A stretch of DNA of 64,000 nucleotides from Pseudomonadota bacterium (GTDB lineage Bacteria > Desulfobacterota > Desulfobulbia > Desulfobulbales > Desulfocapsaceae): NCBI GenBank assembly GCA_023412495.1, contig JAEYNP010000059.1, positions 8,812 to 72,811 on the forward strand. The letters are read 5' to 3'. The number at the start of each line of letters is the position of its first letter. Position 1 is the stretch's first letter. Positions 1-7,901 of this stretch are shown piece by piece. The notes below the pieces were generated by a model, which did not search any database, had not been told where the DNA came from, and worked only from the letters and a program-made list of their open reading frames with translations. A program made the position numbers and the translations under genes.

Positions 1-5
1 CCGTA

Positions 6-1001
6 CTATAACAATGAAGTAAGGAATTTCTTAAGGTTTTTCTTCTTATTCTTTATCCGGAGTTTTATCCGTATATTTTCTCGATAGGCTTCAACGGTTC
101 TCACCGAAAGCTCCAGGAGATCGGCGATCTCCTTGCTGGTCTTGCCCTGTCTGATATAGTGGACGATCTGCAGTTCCCGGGGGGCCAGCCTGGCATTGAC
201 CAGCACGGCATCCTTGGGGTGTTTGGCGAGGACGTCCAGCAGGTTGGCCTGGGCGGTTTCCATGTACCCCTTCGCCGGACCGCTCGACTGGGTCCCCGCC
301 TTCTTCAGGAGAGGAATGACCGCCTCCGCCGTTTCCGCGGCAATTTCCTTGCGGATGGCGTCATGTTCCTGATCCCTGCGCTTGAGCATGATGTTCAGAG
401 TGGCGTTAAGGTCCTGCAACTCCCGGTTCTTTTCCTGCAACTCCTTCTCCCGGACAAGCAGTGTCTCCAGGGCGATCTTCAGCTCTTCGACGGTGTTGGA
501 AAGCGCCGCCGTCCGTTCCGCCACCTGCTGCTCCAGACTCGCCCGGGCCTGCTCGAGCTTTGCTTCGGCGCTCCTGCGGGCGGCGATTTCCTGCCGCAGG
601 AGTTCGTTCTGCTCCCGCAGTTTGACAATCAAATCCTGTTTCTCGAAACTGCGCCTGGCCTTGCTGATGAGCTCTTCTATATCGCAGGGCTTCTGCATGA
701 AGTCGTCCGCCCCGAGCTGCAGGGTCCGGACGGCCGAGCCGACATCGCCGAAGCCTGTGAGAATGATGACGCCTATCTCGGGGTAGAGGCTCTTCGCCGT
801 TTTCAGCACGGCGACGCCGTCCGCCTCGGCCATGACCAGATCGGTGATAACCAGATCGAAGCGTCTCTTGCGGAGGAGGGCGATGGCCTCATCGCCGCCT
901 CCGGCCGTGGTGAGCTCGAAGCCGTGGTGTTCCAGAAACCAGCCGATCGAGGCCAGTACAGTTTCTTCGTCGTCGACCAACAGTATCGATTTACCTGTCA
1001 T
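6..1001 (-). CDS. Response regulator, REC + coiled coil + LuxR HTH
   Basis: A 331-residue two-component response regulator. The receiver domain spans about residues 4-120 with acidic pocket D10/D11, phospho-acceptor D54 (motif VITDLVM), T82 and K104 (QKP). A long charged heptad-rich segment, about 125-225, predicts a coiled coil; such an extension is unusual between receiver and output domain. The C-terminus from about 267 is a LuxR/GerE helix-turn-helix (LAPRELQIV, then GKTSKEIADLLELSVRTVEAY), so it should bind DNA. Its start overlaps the stop of the upstream PAS kinase by 11 nt, so the kinase is its likely partner and the two are translationally coupled. The coiled coil could aid dimerisation or contact with the kinase. 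The target genes are unknown. Confidence 0.9.
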   Translation of the reverse strand: MTGKSILLVDDEETVLASIGWFLEHHGFELTTAGGGDEAIALLRKRRFDLVITDLVMAEADGVAVLKTAKSLYPEIGVIILTGFGDVGSAVRTLQLGADDFMQKPCDIEELISKARRSFEKQDLIVKLREQNELLRQEIAARRSAEAKLEQARASLEQQVAERTAALSNTVEELKIALETLLVREKELQEKNRELQDLNATLNIMLKRRDQEHDAIRKEIAAETAEAVIPLLKKAGTQSSGPAKGYMETAQANLLDVLAKHPKDAVLVNARLAPRELQIVHYIRQGKTSKEIADLLELSVRTVEAYRENIRIKLRIKNKKKNLKKFLTSLL

Positions 1002-3054
1002 TTTCCACCCGGTTGATAGGGAGGATTACCGTGAACAGCGAGCCACTGCCGCGCTCGCTCCGCACCCGGATGTCTCCTCCGTGTTTTTTGATGATGCCGT
1101 AGCTGACGGGCAGACCGAGCCCCGTACCTCTCTTGGCTGCCTTGGTGGTGAAGAAGGGCTGGAAGATGTGGCGAAGGTTTTCGGGAGCGATCCCCACCCC
1201 GGTATCTCTGAAATTGACGGCGACCTTCCCCCGGTCAAGTGGTTCGGTGGTGATGACGATGGTCCCGCCGCCTTCGCAGGCGTCGGCGGCGTTGTTGAGC
1301 AGGTTGAGAAAGACCTGCTTCAACTGATCGACGACTCCGAAGACTTCGGGCAAATTGTCGGCAAACTCTCTGACCACGGTGATTTTCCTGGTATTGAAAT
1401 CCTTTTTCACCATAAGGAGCAGGGACTCGAATAGCTCATGAAGATTGACCGCCTCGATCTTGCCGGTGGAAGGCCGGTAAAAGTCCTGAAGGTTGGCAAT
1501 AAGGCTGCCCATCCGCCTGCATTCCTGGAGCGCCAGATTAGCCAGTTCCAGCTCCTTCTGCTCCAGGTTGGCGTACTGCGCGATCCCCTTGATGATGGTC
1601 ATGATGGACTGCAGCGGGTTGTTGAACTCGTGGGCGATGGATGCGGAAAGGTTGCCCACCGCGGCAAGCTTCTCCGAATGCAGCAGCTGTTCGTGGGATC
1701 TCTGCAGTTCCCTGGTCCGTTGCGCGACCATCCGCTCGCAGTCCTCCTTGGCCTTGGTCAGGGCCTGCTTGTTTTTTTCCAGCTCGGTGATATCGAAGGA
1801 GTACTGCAGGTAGAGATCGCCGCTGACCGGGACCCAGTAGGTGTCCCAGTACAGGCCGAAGGCCCAGAACTGGGCATTCTGGGGTTCGCCGGTTTTCCAG
1901 AGCCTCTCGGCCATGCACCACGGGCACTGCTCCTCCTTCTTGGCATAGGTTTCAAAGCAGCGCGACCCCGGCATGGCCCCCGCCGCCGCGGCCTCCCTGT
2001 TGACAGCGACGATCTCGTGGCTCGGATACCGGGCCAGGATGGCGATGCAGGGCAGGGCGTCCAGGAAGAGCTGGCGCAGCCGCAGCTCGTGCTGCAGTTT
2101 TTCTTCCACCTGCTTCAGTTTGGTGATGTCCCTGCCGACCGCCTGGCATTCGACAAGGTTGCCTTCCTCATCGAACAGTGCCCGTCCGGACCACTGTTGC
2201 CAGGTGACCATCCCGTTCGCGAGAATCACCCGGTGTTCGATGACCTTCACCGGCTCGTCCGGCGTCAGCCGGCGAAAATGGTCCCGCACCAGCGGCAGAT
2301 CGTCCTGGTGGACATGGGGCAGGTAGACGGTGCCGACCACATCCTTGGCATCGACCTGGAAAAAACGGCAATAGGCGTCGTTGACGAAGGTTATCCGGCC
2401 CTGCGGATCGAAGCGGCAGATCATCTCGTTCTGGTCCATGACGATGGCCCGATAGCGGTCCTTCAACTGGCGGAGTTTCTCCAGTTCCTCGGCCTTGCGG
2501 TGGGAGATGTCGCTCACCATCAGCCGAAACTGCCCCGGCGGGTCCAGGTCCTCGGAAGAGGCTCCCGTGATAACGTAGGCGTGAAAAGTCTCCTCGCCGT
2601 TTTTTTTCTTGAGCCGCAGGTCGTAGGAGAGTTTCTGCCTGGACACCATCAGTTTTTTGCGCTGCCGGTAAAAAACGTCCTGATCTTCGGGCGCCACGAA
2701 GTCGGTGAAGAATCTGCCGATGAGCTTGCCCCGCGGCATACCGAGCATCTCGGAGGCGGTGAGGTTGGCCTCCAGGATCTTCGCCCTTTCATCCAGGGTG
2801 AAATAGGCGATGGGGGCGAAATCGTAGAGGTCGGCATAACGCCGGTGTGACTTCTGGAGCGCTTCCTGGGCGTGGCGCAGGTCCTCGTTCTGCAGCTCCA
2901 GCTCGATGCGGTGGGTGTCGAGTTCATGGAGCAGATGGCGGACTTCGTCGGGGTCGAACGCCGCTTTTTCGGAATCCTTGGCCTTCCCCGTAAGAATGGC
3001 TTCGGCACGGCGGCGCAGCTCGGAAAAGTTCATCTTATCCTGCTTCGGTGTCAT
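991..3054 (-). CDS. PAS-domain sensor histidine kinase
   Basis: A 687-residue kinase with no obvious transmembrane segment, so probably cytoplasmic. There are three PAS-like domains at about 70-190, 198-315 and 325-425. The third carries C366, C377 and C380 (QCPWC), a spacing suited to metal or redox sensing. A coiled linker leads to the dimerisation/phosphotransfer domain with H475 (AHEFNNPLQ). The HATPase domain has an N box near 587 (NNAADAC), G1 (DTGVGI) and G2 (GTGLGL). It is the middle gene of a leftward operon: CheB-CheR fusion upstream (77 nt gap), LuxR-type regulator downstream (11 nt overlap). The signal is unknown. An alternative start is M8. Confidence 0.92.
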   Translation of the reverse strand: MTPKQDKMNFSELRRRAEAILTGKAKDSEKAAFDPDEVRHLLHELDTHRIELELQNEDLRHAQEALQKSHRRYADLYDFAPIAYFTLDERAKILEANLTASEMLGMPRGKLIGRFFTDFVAPEDQDVFYRQRKKLMVSRQKLSYDLRLKKKNGEETFHAYVITGASSEDLDPPGQFRLMVSDISHRKAEELEKLRQLKDRYRAIVMDQNEMICRFDPQGRITFVNDAYCRFFQVDAKDVVGTVYLPHVHQDDLPLVRDHFRRLTPDEPVKVIEHRVILANGMVTWQQWSGRALFDEEGNLVECQAVGRDITKLKQVEEKLQHELRLRQLFLDALPCIAILARYPSHEIVAVNREAAAAGAMPGSRCFETYAKKEEQCPWCMAERLWKTGEPQNAQFWAFGLYWDTYWVPVSGDLYLQYSFDITELEKNKQALTKAKEDCERMVAQRTRELQRSHEQLLHSEKLAAVGNLSASIAHEFNNPLQSIMTIIKGIAQYANLEQKELELANLALQECRRMGSLIANLQDFYRPSTGKIEAVNLHELFESLLLMVKKDFNTRKITVVREFADNLPEVFGVVDQLKQVFLNLLNNAADACEGGGTIVITTEPLDRGKVAVNFRDTGVGIAPENLRHIFQPFFTTKAAKRGTGLGLPVSYGIIKKHGGDIRVRSERGSGSLFTVILPINRVENDR

Positions 3055-3131
3055 GGACTCCCCTCTTACCTTCTGAAAACCTTAACTCCACTTTCACCAA
3101 GAATCCCTTAGCCGGCGATTTTTCCGCGGCC

Positions 3132-6029
3132 CTATAGTTTTTCCCGAACAAAGTATAGAGCCCCTTTCTTTCTCTGAAATGAAATGGGCATTGCCGATAT
3201 GACCATCTCCATAGATTCGCCGTCCAGGCGCAGCCATGTCTCTTCAACCGCCGTAACGGGATTTTCCATGGTGATGAGCATCTGGGCGCTCGCCATCGTA
3301 TGGTGATCGGTATGAATCCGGTCGAGAATCGGCATTCCCAGCATTTCCGCCTGAACCCCGGCGCCGAACAGCTCCAGGGCGCGGGGATTGAGATAGGCGA
3401 ACGTTCCGTCGGTGGTGATGAAGATCCCCATGGGGGCATTCTCCACAAAGCCGCGCCACAGCGTTTCGCTCTCGCTCAGCGCACCGACCAGCTCCTTGTA
3501 ATTGGTAACATCCTCGAAGGTGATGACCACTCCGGCAATCACGTTGTTCGTCGTCCGGTAGGGCCGCACCCGCATGCGGTAGCGCCGGCCTTGATCGTCG
3601 CTCGCCTCGGATTCGTGCTGGCCCAGGTCCTTGAGGACTATCCGGGCGTTTTCCGTCAACCGGACATCCTTCAGGGTGGTGGCGAAATGCTCGATGGGCC
3701 GGCCGATATCGGCGGCGGTCAGATGAAAGAGCTCGGTGGCTTTCGGGGTGAACCGCCTGACGTTCAGGTCGATATCGAGAAAGATGGTGGCGATGTCGGT
3801 GGCGTCCAGCAGGTTCTTGATATCGTCGTTGGTGGCGACCAGCTCGTCGATCCGGCTCTGCAGTTCGGCGTTGACCGTGATCGACTCCTCGTTCAGGGAC
3901 TGCAGCTCCTCCTTGGACGTCTCCAGCTCTTCATTGGTGGACTGCAGCTCCTCGTTGGTCGACTTGAGCTCCTCGTTGGAGGTCTCCAGTTCCTCTATGG
4001 TTATCTGCAGGTTTTCCCTGGTGTATTGCAACTCCTCCTCGATCCGTTTGACTTCTTCGCTCTTTTCGGGACGATCGGCCGAGGAAGGAATACCGTTTTC
4101 CTTCATGACTCTCTTCTCCTCGAAGATGATCATCATCAGGCCGCGGTTGCCGGTCTGTATGTCGGGCAGCGGCCGGATCGTCAGATCCACCTCGCAGTAG
4201 CCGCCGCCGTCCTCGATGCGCAGCCCGCTCAAGGAGATCCTGCGCCGATCGGCCGCCATCTTGCGAAAGGCGTTGATCAGCGCCGTGCGCAGGCCGGGCC
4301 GGGCCATTTCCACGATATTGGTGGTGATCTCCCCCTCGGCGGGCTCGAGGTAGCGGCCGGTCCGGCCATGGATGTAGATGATGTTGGCCGAGCCGTCGAC
4401 GATCACGAATGGGGACATGTCGCTCTGGGCCAGCACCGTCTTCAGCAGCTTGGCCATCTGGGCGTCCTTGACGTTGCCCGGCTGCTTCGGGGCCTCCTTT
4501 TCCGTCTGCTCGACTCCCGGCCCGGTGGCCATGGCGAATTGAAAAGCCGGATGCCCGGACCCTCCCGCCGGCAGCTTTTTAAAGATCTTCCATTTCCGGT
4601 CGAGGACCGCAAAGCGGTTGGAGGACTCGCCGTGGCCGATGGTCTCGGACGTACCGAGGAAGAGCAGCCCGCCCGTCTTCAGGCTGTAGTGGAAGATGGG
4701 CAGCAGCTTTCCCTGAAGCTCCTGACCGAAATAGATGAGCAGGTTGCGGCAGCAGAGCAGGTCGAGCTTGGTGAAGGGCGGGTCCTTGATGATGTTCTGG
4801 GTGGCGAAGATCACCATTTCCCTGATCGGCTTGCTGATCGCGTACTTATTGTCGTCCCGGACGAAATGTCTCTTCAGCCGGTCCGGGGTGATGTCGGCGG
4901 CGATCGACTCGGGGTAACGGCCGGCCCGGGCGAACTCGATGGCCTCGTCATCGAGATCGGTGGCGAAAATCTGCACGGCGAACCGGTGCTCCAGCTCTTG
5001 CATGCACTCATGGAGGAGGATGGCGATGCTGTAGGCTTCTTCGCCGGTGCTGCAGCCGGGCACCCAGACCCGCAGCTGGGAACCGCCCCGCTTCTCCTTC
5101 AGCAGCTCCGGCAGATAATGCTCCTTGAGCGCATCGAAGGCGAGCGGGTCCCGGAAGAAGCCGGTGACGCCGATCAGCAGCTCCTTGAAGAGGATGTTGA
5201 GCTCCGTGTCGGATTCCTGCAGATATCGGACATAGTCGTCGATGGTCTCGATCTGCTGCATCTTCATCCTTCGTTCGATGCGGCGGAACAGGGTATTTTT
5301 CTTGTAGAGGGAAAAGTCGTGATCGGTGGCGGCCCGCAGGAGGGCATAGATCTTCTGCAGGGCGGCCGTCATCTTGTCGTCGTCCACAAGCCGCCTGATT
5401 TCCAGCGGTTTATGGATCCGGGCCAGCTCGAACAGCTTTGCCGCCATCTTCTCCGGAGACAGGACAAAATCGGCCATGCCGGAGGCGATGGCATTCCTTG
5501 GCATGCCGTCGTACTTGGCCGTCTGCGGATCCTGGACCATGGCCACGCCGGCCTCGCCCTTGATGGCCCTGAGCCCGAGGGTGCCGTCGGTGCCGGTGCC
5601 GGAGAGGACGATGGCTATGGCCTCGCTGCCCCGGTCCCTGGCGAGGGAGCGGAAAAAGGAGTCGATCGGCATGTTGACGCCGCGGGGTTTGGTTATTTCG
5701 AACAGCTGCAGGGTCCCGTTGAAGATCTCGAGCGACCGGTTCGGCGGGATGATATATACCTCGTTCGGCGATATCTCCATATTGTCGGCTACCTGGGAAA
5801 CCTTCATCCCGGTCTTCTTCTGGACGAGCTCCGGCAGGATGCTGGCATGATCGGGATCGAGATGGGCGATTAGGACAAAGGCCAGGCCGGAATTACCGGG
5901 CATGGCCGTGAAAAATTCCTCGAAGGCCTGCAGGCCGCCCGCCGAGGCTCCCATGCCGACTACGGGGAAATTATCCACGGGAGGGGTAGTGCTCCTGCTC
6001 TCTTTATGTTTTGCTTTTTTTCCGGTCAT
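3132..6029 (-). CDS. CheB-CheR-PAS fusion protein
   Basis: A 965-residue protein fusing chemotaxis methylesterase and methyltransferase modules. The CheB-like part, about 20-200, keeps the catalytic triad S29 (GASAGG), H56 (AHLDPDH) and D148 (GTGTDGT). The CheR part, about 215-490, has the SAM-binding motif PGCSTGEEAYS. A strongly heptad-periodic segment rich in EELxSTNEELQ repeats predicts a long coiled coil, followed by two PAS-like domains to the C-terminus. It has no kinase domain and CheB lacks its usual receiver. It heads the operon with the PAS kinase and LuxR-type regulator, so it probably belongs to a non-flagellar signalling pathway. No chemoreceptor lies next to it; the nearest is over 10 kb away. 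Confidence 0.93.
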   Translation of the reverse strand: MTGKKAKHKESRSTTPPVDNFPVVGMGASAGGLQAFEEFFTAMPGNSGLAFVLIAHLDPDHASILPELVQKKTGMKVSQVADNMEISPNEVYIIPPNRSLEIFNGTLQLFEITKPRGVNMPIDSFFRSLARDRGSEAIAIVLSGTGTDGTLGLRAIKGEAGVAMVQDPQTAKYDGMPRNAIASGMADFVLSPEKMAAKLFELARIHKPLEIRRLVDDDKMTAALQKIYALLRAATDHDFSLYKKNTLFRRIERRMKMQQIETIDDYVRYLQESDTELNILFKELLIGVTGFFRDPLAFDALKEHYLPELLKEKRGGSQLRVWVPGCSTGEEAYSIAILLHECMQELEHRFAVQIFATDLDDEAIEFARAGRYPESIAADITPDRLKRHFVRDDNKYAISKPIREMVIFATQNIIKDPPFTKLDLLCCRNLLIYFGQELQGKLLPIFHYSLKTGGLLFLGTSETIGHGESSNRFAVLDRKWKIFKKLPAGGSGHPAFQFAMATGPGVEQTEKEAPKQPGNVKDAQMAKLLKTVLAQSDMSPFVIVDGSANIIYIHGRTGRYLEPAEGEITTNIVEMARPGLRTALINAFRKMAADRRRISLSGLRIEDGGGYCEVDLTIRPLPDIQTGNRGLMMIIFEEKRVMKENGIPSSADRPEKSEEVKRIEEELQYTRENLQITIEELETSNEELKSTNEELQSTNEELETSKEELQSLNEESITVNAELQSRIDELVATNDDIKNLLDATDIATIFLDIDLNVRRFTPKATELFHLTAADIGRPIEHFATTLKDVRLTENARIVLKDLGQHESEASDDQGRRYRMRVRPYRTTNNVIAGVVITFEDVTNYKELVGALSESETLWRGFVENAPMGIFITTDGTFAYLNPRALELFGAGVQAEMLGMPILDRIHTDHHTMASAQMLITMENPVTAVEETWLRLDGESMEMVISAMPISFQRKKGALYFVREKL

Positions 6030-6550
6030 GAAAGGGGAGTCAGGTTAAGAATGAAAACTTCCGAAAGATCCACACGGCTTCGACCAACTTCGGCCATCGC
6101 TTCTCCGCTTCCGACACTGTGCGAAAGCCACTGAGTGGAACAGCCTCAGCAGGACAGGCAGGTGGAATCACTACTAGCATCTGCTACTTTTATTCGCAAG
6201 CGAATTCAACGCTCGTTCCTATCACTATTGTTTAGTACCTCGGAATTCATTTTTAGAATCATGTGGAGGTACTTATACCTTCTGTGGGAGTTAGCCGATT
6301 TCAATAAACTCTGCGTAGGTGCGGGCTGTACCCGGCCGCGGCGGCAGCGAGATTCCGTTACAGAAAACAATAGGCACGATAGCCGTCCGTGACACCTCCC
6401 GGCAACATTGACAACCTTTCGGACACCGCTTAACAGTTTTCCCGAGAAGGTTCCCGTCCGTGTAGGTCGAAAGCCGGCAGCATACGGCATGATGACGCGC
6501 GTGACAATTGCGACGGGCGCCTTACAACTTCAGCTCAAGGAGGACGATCA
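6030..6550. other. Intergenic region, divergent
   Basis: A 521-nt gap between the leftward signalling operon and the rightward Cys-motif miniprotein. It must hold both promoters, but I could not pick convincing -35/-10 or -24/-12 boxes. The only clear signal is a good ribosome site (AAGGAGG) just before 6551. No gene is supported here. Confidence 0.5.
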
Positions 6551-6760
6551 ATGTACACATGTCAAAATTGCGGCGCGTCCGCGGAAGATATCAACAGCCT
6601 CTGCAATCCCACCAGTGAAGAGTTCGACGAGAAGTTCTGCGGAGCTCCGGCGCTCCAGGTTTGCGAAGATAAGATGGAGAGCATGAATTTTTCATGCGAC
6701 TCCTGCGGCTCTGTGTCGGCGGACGAGACAAATCTCTGCAATCCCAGAGCCATCAAATAA
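6551..6760 (+). CDS. Small duplicated Cys-motif (zinc-ribbon-like) protein
   Basis: A 69-residue protein behind a good ribosome site (AAGGAGG, 8 nt before ATG). It contains two copies of one motif: CQNCGASAEDINSLCNP near the N-terminus and CDSCGSVSADETNLCNP at the C-terminus. Between them are two more cysteines in FCGAPALQVC. Paired CxxC knuckles plus a downstream Cys suggest zinc binding in each repeat. I do not recognise a named family. It is followed by a strong hairpin terminator and faces a DsrC-like gene. The function is unknown. Confidence 0.7.
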   Translation: MYTCQNCGASAEDINSLCNPTSEEFDEKFCGAPALQVCEDKMESMNFSCDSCGSVSADETNLCNPRAIK

Positions 6761-6817
6761 TTACCACCTGCGGAAGCCGTCTCTCCCAGACCTTGCCGCA
6801 TCACCCGCACGACAAAA

Positions 6818-6854
6818 AGCCGCCAGCCCTTCGCCGAAGGGCTGGCGGCTTTTT
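6818..6854. terminator. Perfect hairpin terminator
   Basis: A perfect stem (AGCCGCCAGCCCTT with its complement), with A-run before and T-run after, so it can work on both strands. It lies between the converging Cys-motif gene and DsrC-like gene, inside their shared 3' region next to a heptad-repeat array. Confidence 0.9.
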
Positions 6855-6855
6855 A

Positions 6856-7006
6856 GCGAGGACTGAGTTTAGCGAGGACTGAGGACTGAGCTATGAGGAC
6901 TGAGAGAAATCATTGCTTTCTAAAACCGCGTTGAGCGAATTTGCGCCTACACTCAATCCAAAGTCCTCAGTACCCAGTCCTCAGTACTCAGTCCTCAGTC
7001 CTCATT
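6856..7006. repeat. Heptad inverted-repeat array, copy A
   Basis: The left arm (6856-6906) has several GAGGACTGAG units. The right arm (6962-7006) has the complementary CTCAGTCC units with variants such as CTCAGTAC. About 55 nt of unrelated sequence separates them. The right arm ends 2 nt before the stop codon of the leftward DsrC-like gene. The same unit recurs in three other intergenic gaps of this window (13.35, 27.3 and 31.3 kb). Confidence 0.9.
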
Positions 7007-7008
7007 TC

Positions 7009-7365
7009 TTAATAGAAGGGGTTGGCACTGTAGTTCTTGCCATCGAAGCTGGTGAAGAAGACCGAAGGCGGTTTGGGCAGTCCAGCGATCTTCCAGGCCT
7101 TCATCGGGTCAACGAACTCCTCGGATATGCAGTCGGCGGAGGCGCCGACCTTCTTGCATACGTAGCGCAGGATGGGGAAGTTGTGGTTCTCCTCGAAATA
7201 TTTCCGCAAGAACTTCAGGATCTCCATCTTCGATGTGTTCAGCGCCTCGATGCCCTCCTGCCGGGCAAGGGCGCGGGCGATCTCCTCGTTCCACTGTTGG
7301 GAGCTTTTGAGGAAACCTTCTTCATCAAGTTCGATTCCTGTGTCACCAACGTATAGTTGAGCCAT
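7009..7365 (-). CDS. DsrC/TusE-family protein lacking both redox cysteines
   Basis: A 118-residue member of the DsrC/TusE/RspA family. The hallmark tail AGLPKP is present (94-99), but the two C-terminal cysteines that carry sulfur in DsrC are W91 and V102 here, and an extra 16 residues follow (to NPFY). Family knowledge: members with neither Cys have been grouped as RspA, thought regulatory rather than sulfur carriers. C70 and C79 occur earlier in the chain, outside the known active arm. The ribosome site GGAGGTGCGCT precedes the ATG. No dsrAB or tus genes are in this window, so a sulfur role cannot be read from context. Confidence 0.85.
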   Translation of the reverse strand: MAQLYVGDTGIELDEEGFLKSSQQWNEEIARALARQEGIEALNTSKMEILKFLRKYFEENHNFPILRYVCKKVGASADCISEEFVDPMKAWKIAGLPKPPSVFFTSFDGKNYSANPFY

Positions 7366-7412
7366 AGCGCACCTCCATGAAGTAATCGGCTAACTCTTTG
7401 CTTTCCAGTAGA

Positions 7413-7444
7413 GATTGTTCCCACGCTGGAGCGTGGGAACAATC
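7413..7444. repeat. Perfect 15-bp palindrome
   Basis: An inverted repeat GATTGTTCCCACGCT with a 2-nt loop and its exact complement. It lies 48 nt upstream of the DsrC-like gene start, with no T-run. It resembles REP-type palindromes, which I believe occur widely between bacterial genes. It could also form an mRNA hairpin in the 5' region of the leftward gene. Confidence 0.75.
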
Positions 7445-7901
7445 CAAACTCACCCTTCATACAGGGGCCAATCCTTTTTGAATGAACCTGGAATAAGATT
7501 TTTCCCTGATTCCGGCACGACTGATTATACTACAGAGTAGGATGTGAATAAAAATTGTCAATATAAGCAACGTCTCAAGGGAAAAACCGTTAGATGGCGC
7601 TCAGCTTCCGGAAAACGCTTTTCTATCCCATCAATGCAGCATTTTCTTGCCCATCCGCGCCGAATTTGGGTAAGATAAAAAAGTCAACCGCTCGGTCCTC
7701 ATGCGGGCTTGGCGCCCGCCCGAAGGTTGTCATCCCCTCCCACAGCAGAGGGGACTCTTTTCAGTACCCCCTTGAGGGGTAGAAGTACCTTCACGAAATT
7801 CATTCTTCCTCTTTTCAGCACCCCCTTGAGGAGAGAAAAACAAGAATGGATTTCCAAGGTACTCAAGCGGCGGGACCGGGCATTCGAAAGAAGGAACCAC
7901 C
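7445..7901. other. Upstream region of sucA with direct repeats
   Basis: Intergenic DNA before the 2-oxoglutarate dehydrogenase operon. It holds two near-identical copies of CTTTTCAGYACCCCCTTGAG at 7757 and 7811, the first also able to fold as ACCCC/GGGGT. No coding sequence is supported. A promoter must lie here, but I could not fix one with confidence. Confidence 0.5.

Noticed and set aside
3300..5873. Long open frame on the opposite strand of the CheB-CheR gene
   Set aside because: It mirrors the coding strand of a clear gene in GC-rich DNA and its translation has no domain.
6856..7006. CRISPR-like look of the heptad arrays
   Set aside because: Units are 7 nt in tandem without unique spacers and form inverted arms, so it is not a CRISPR.
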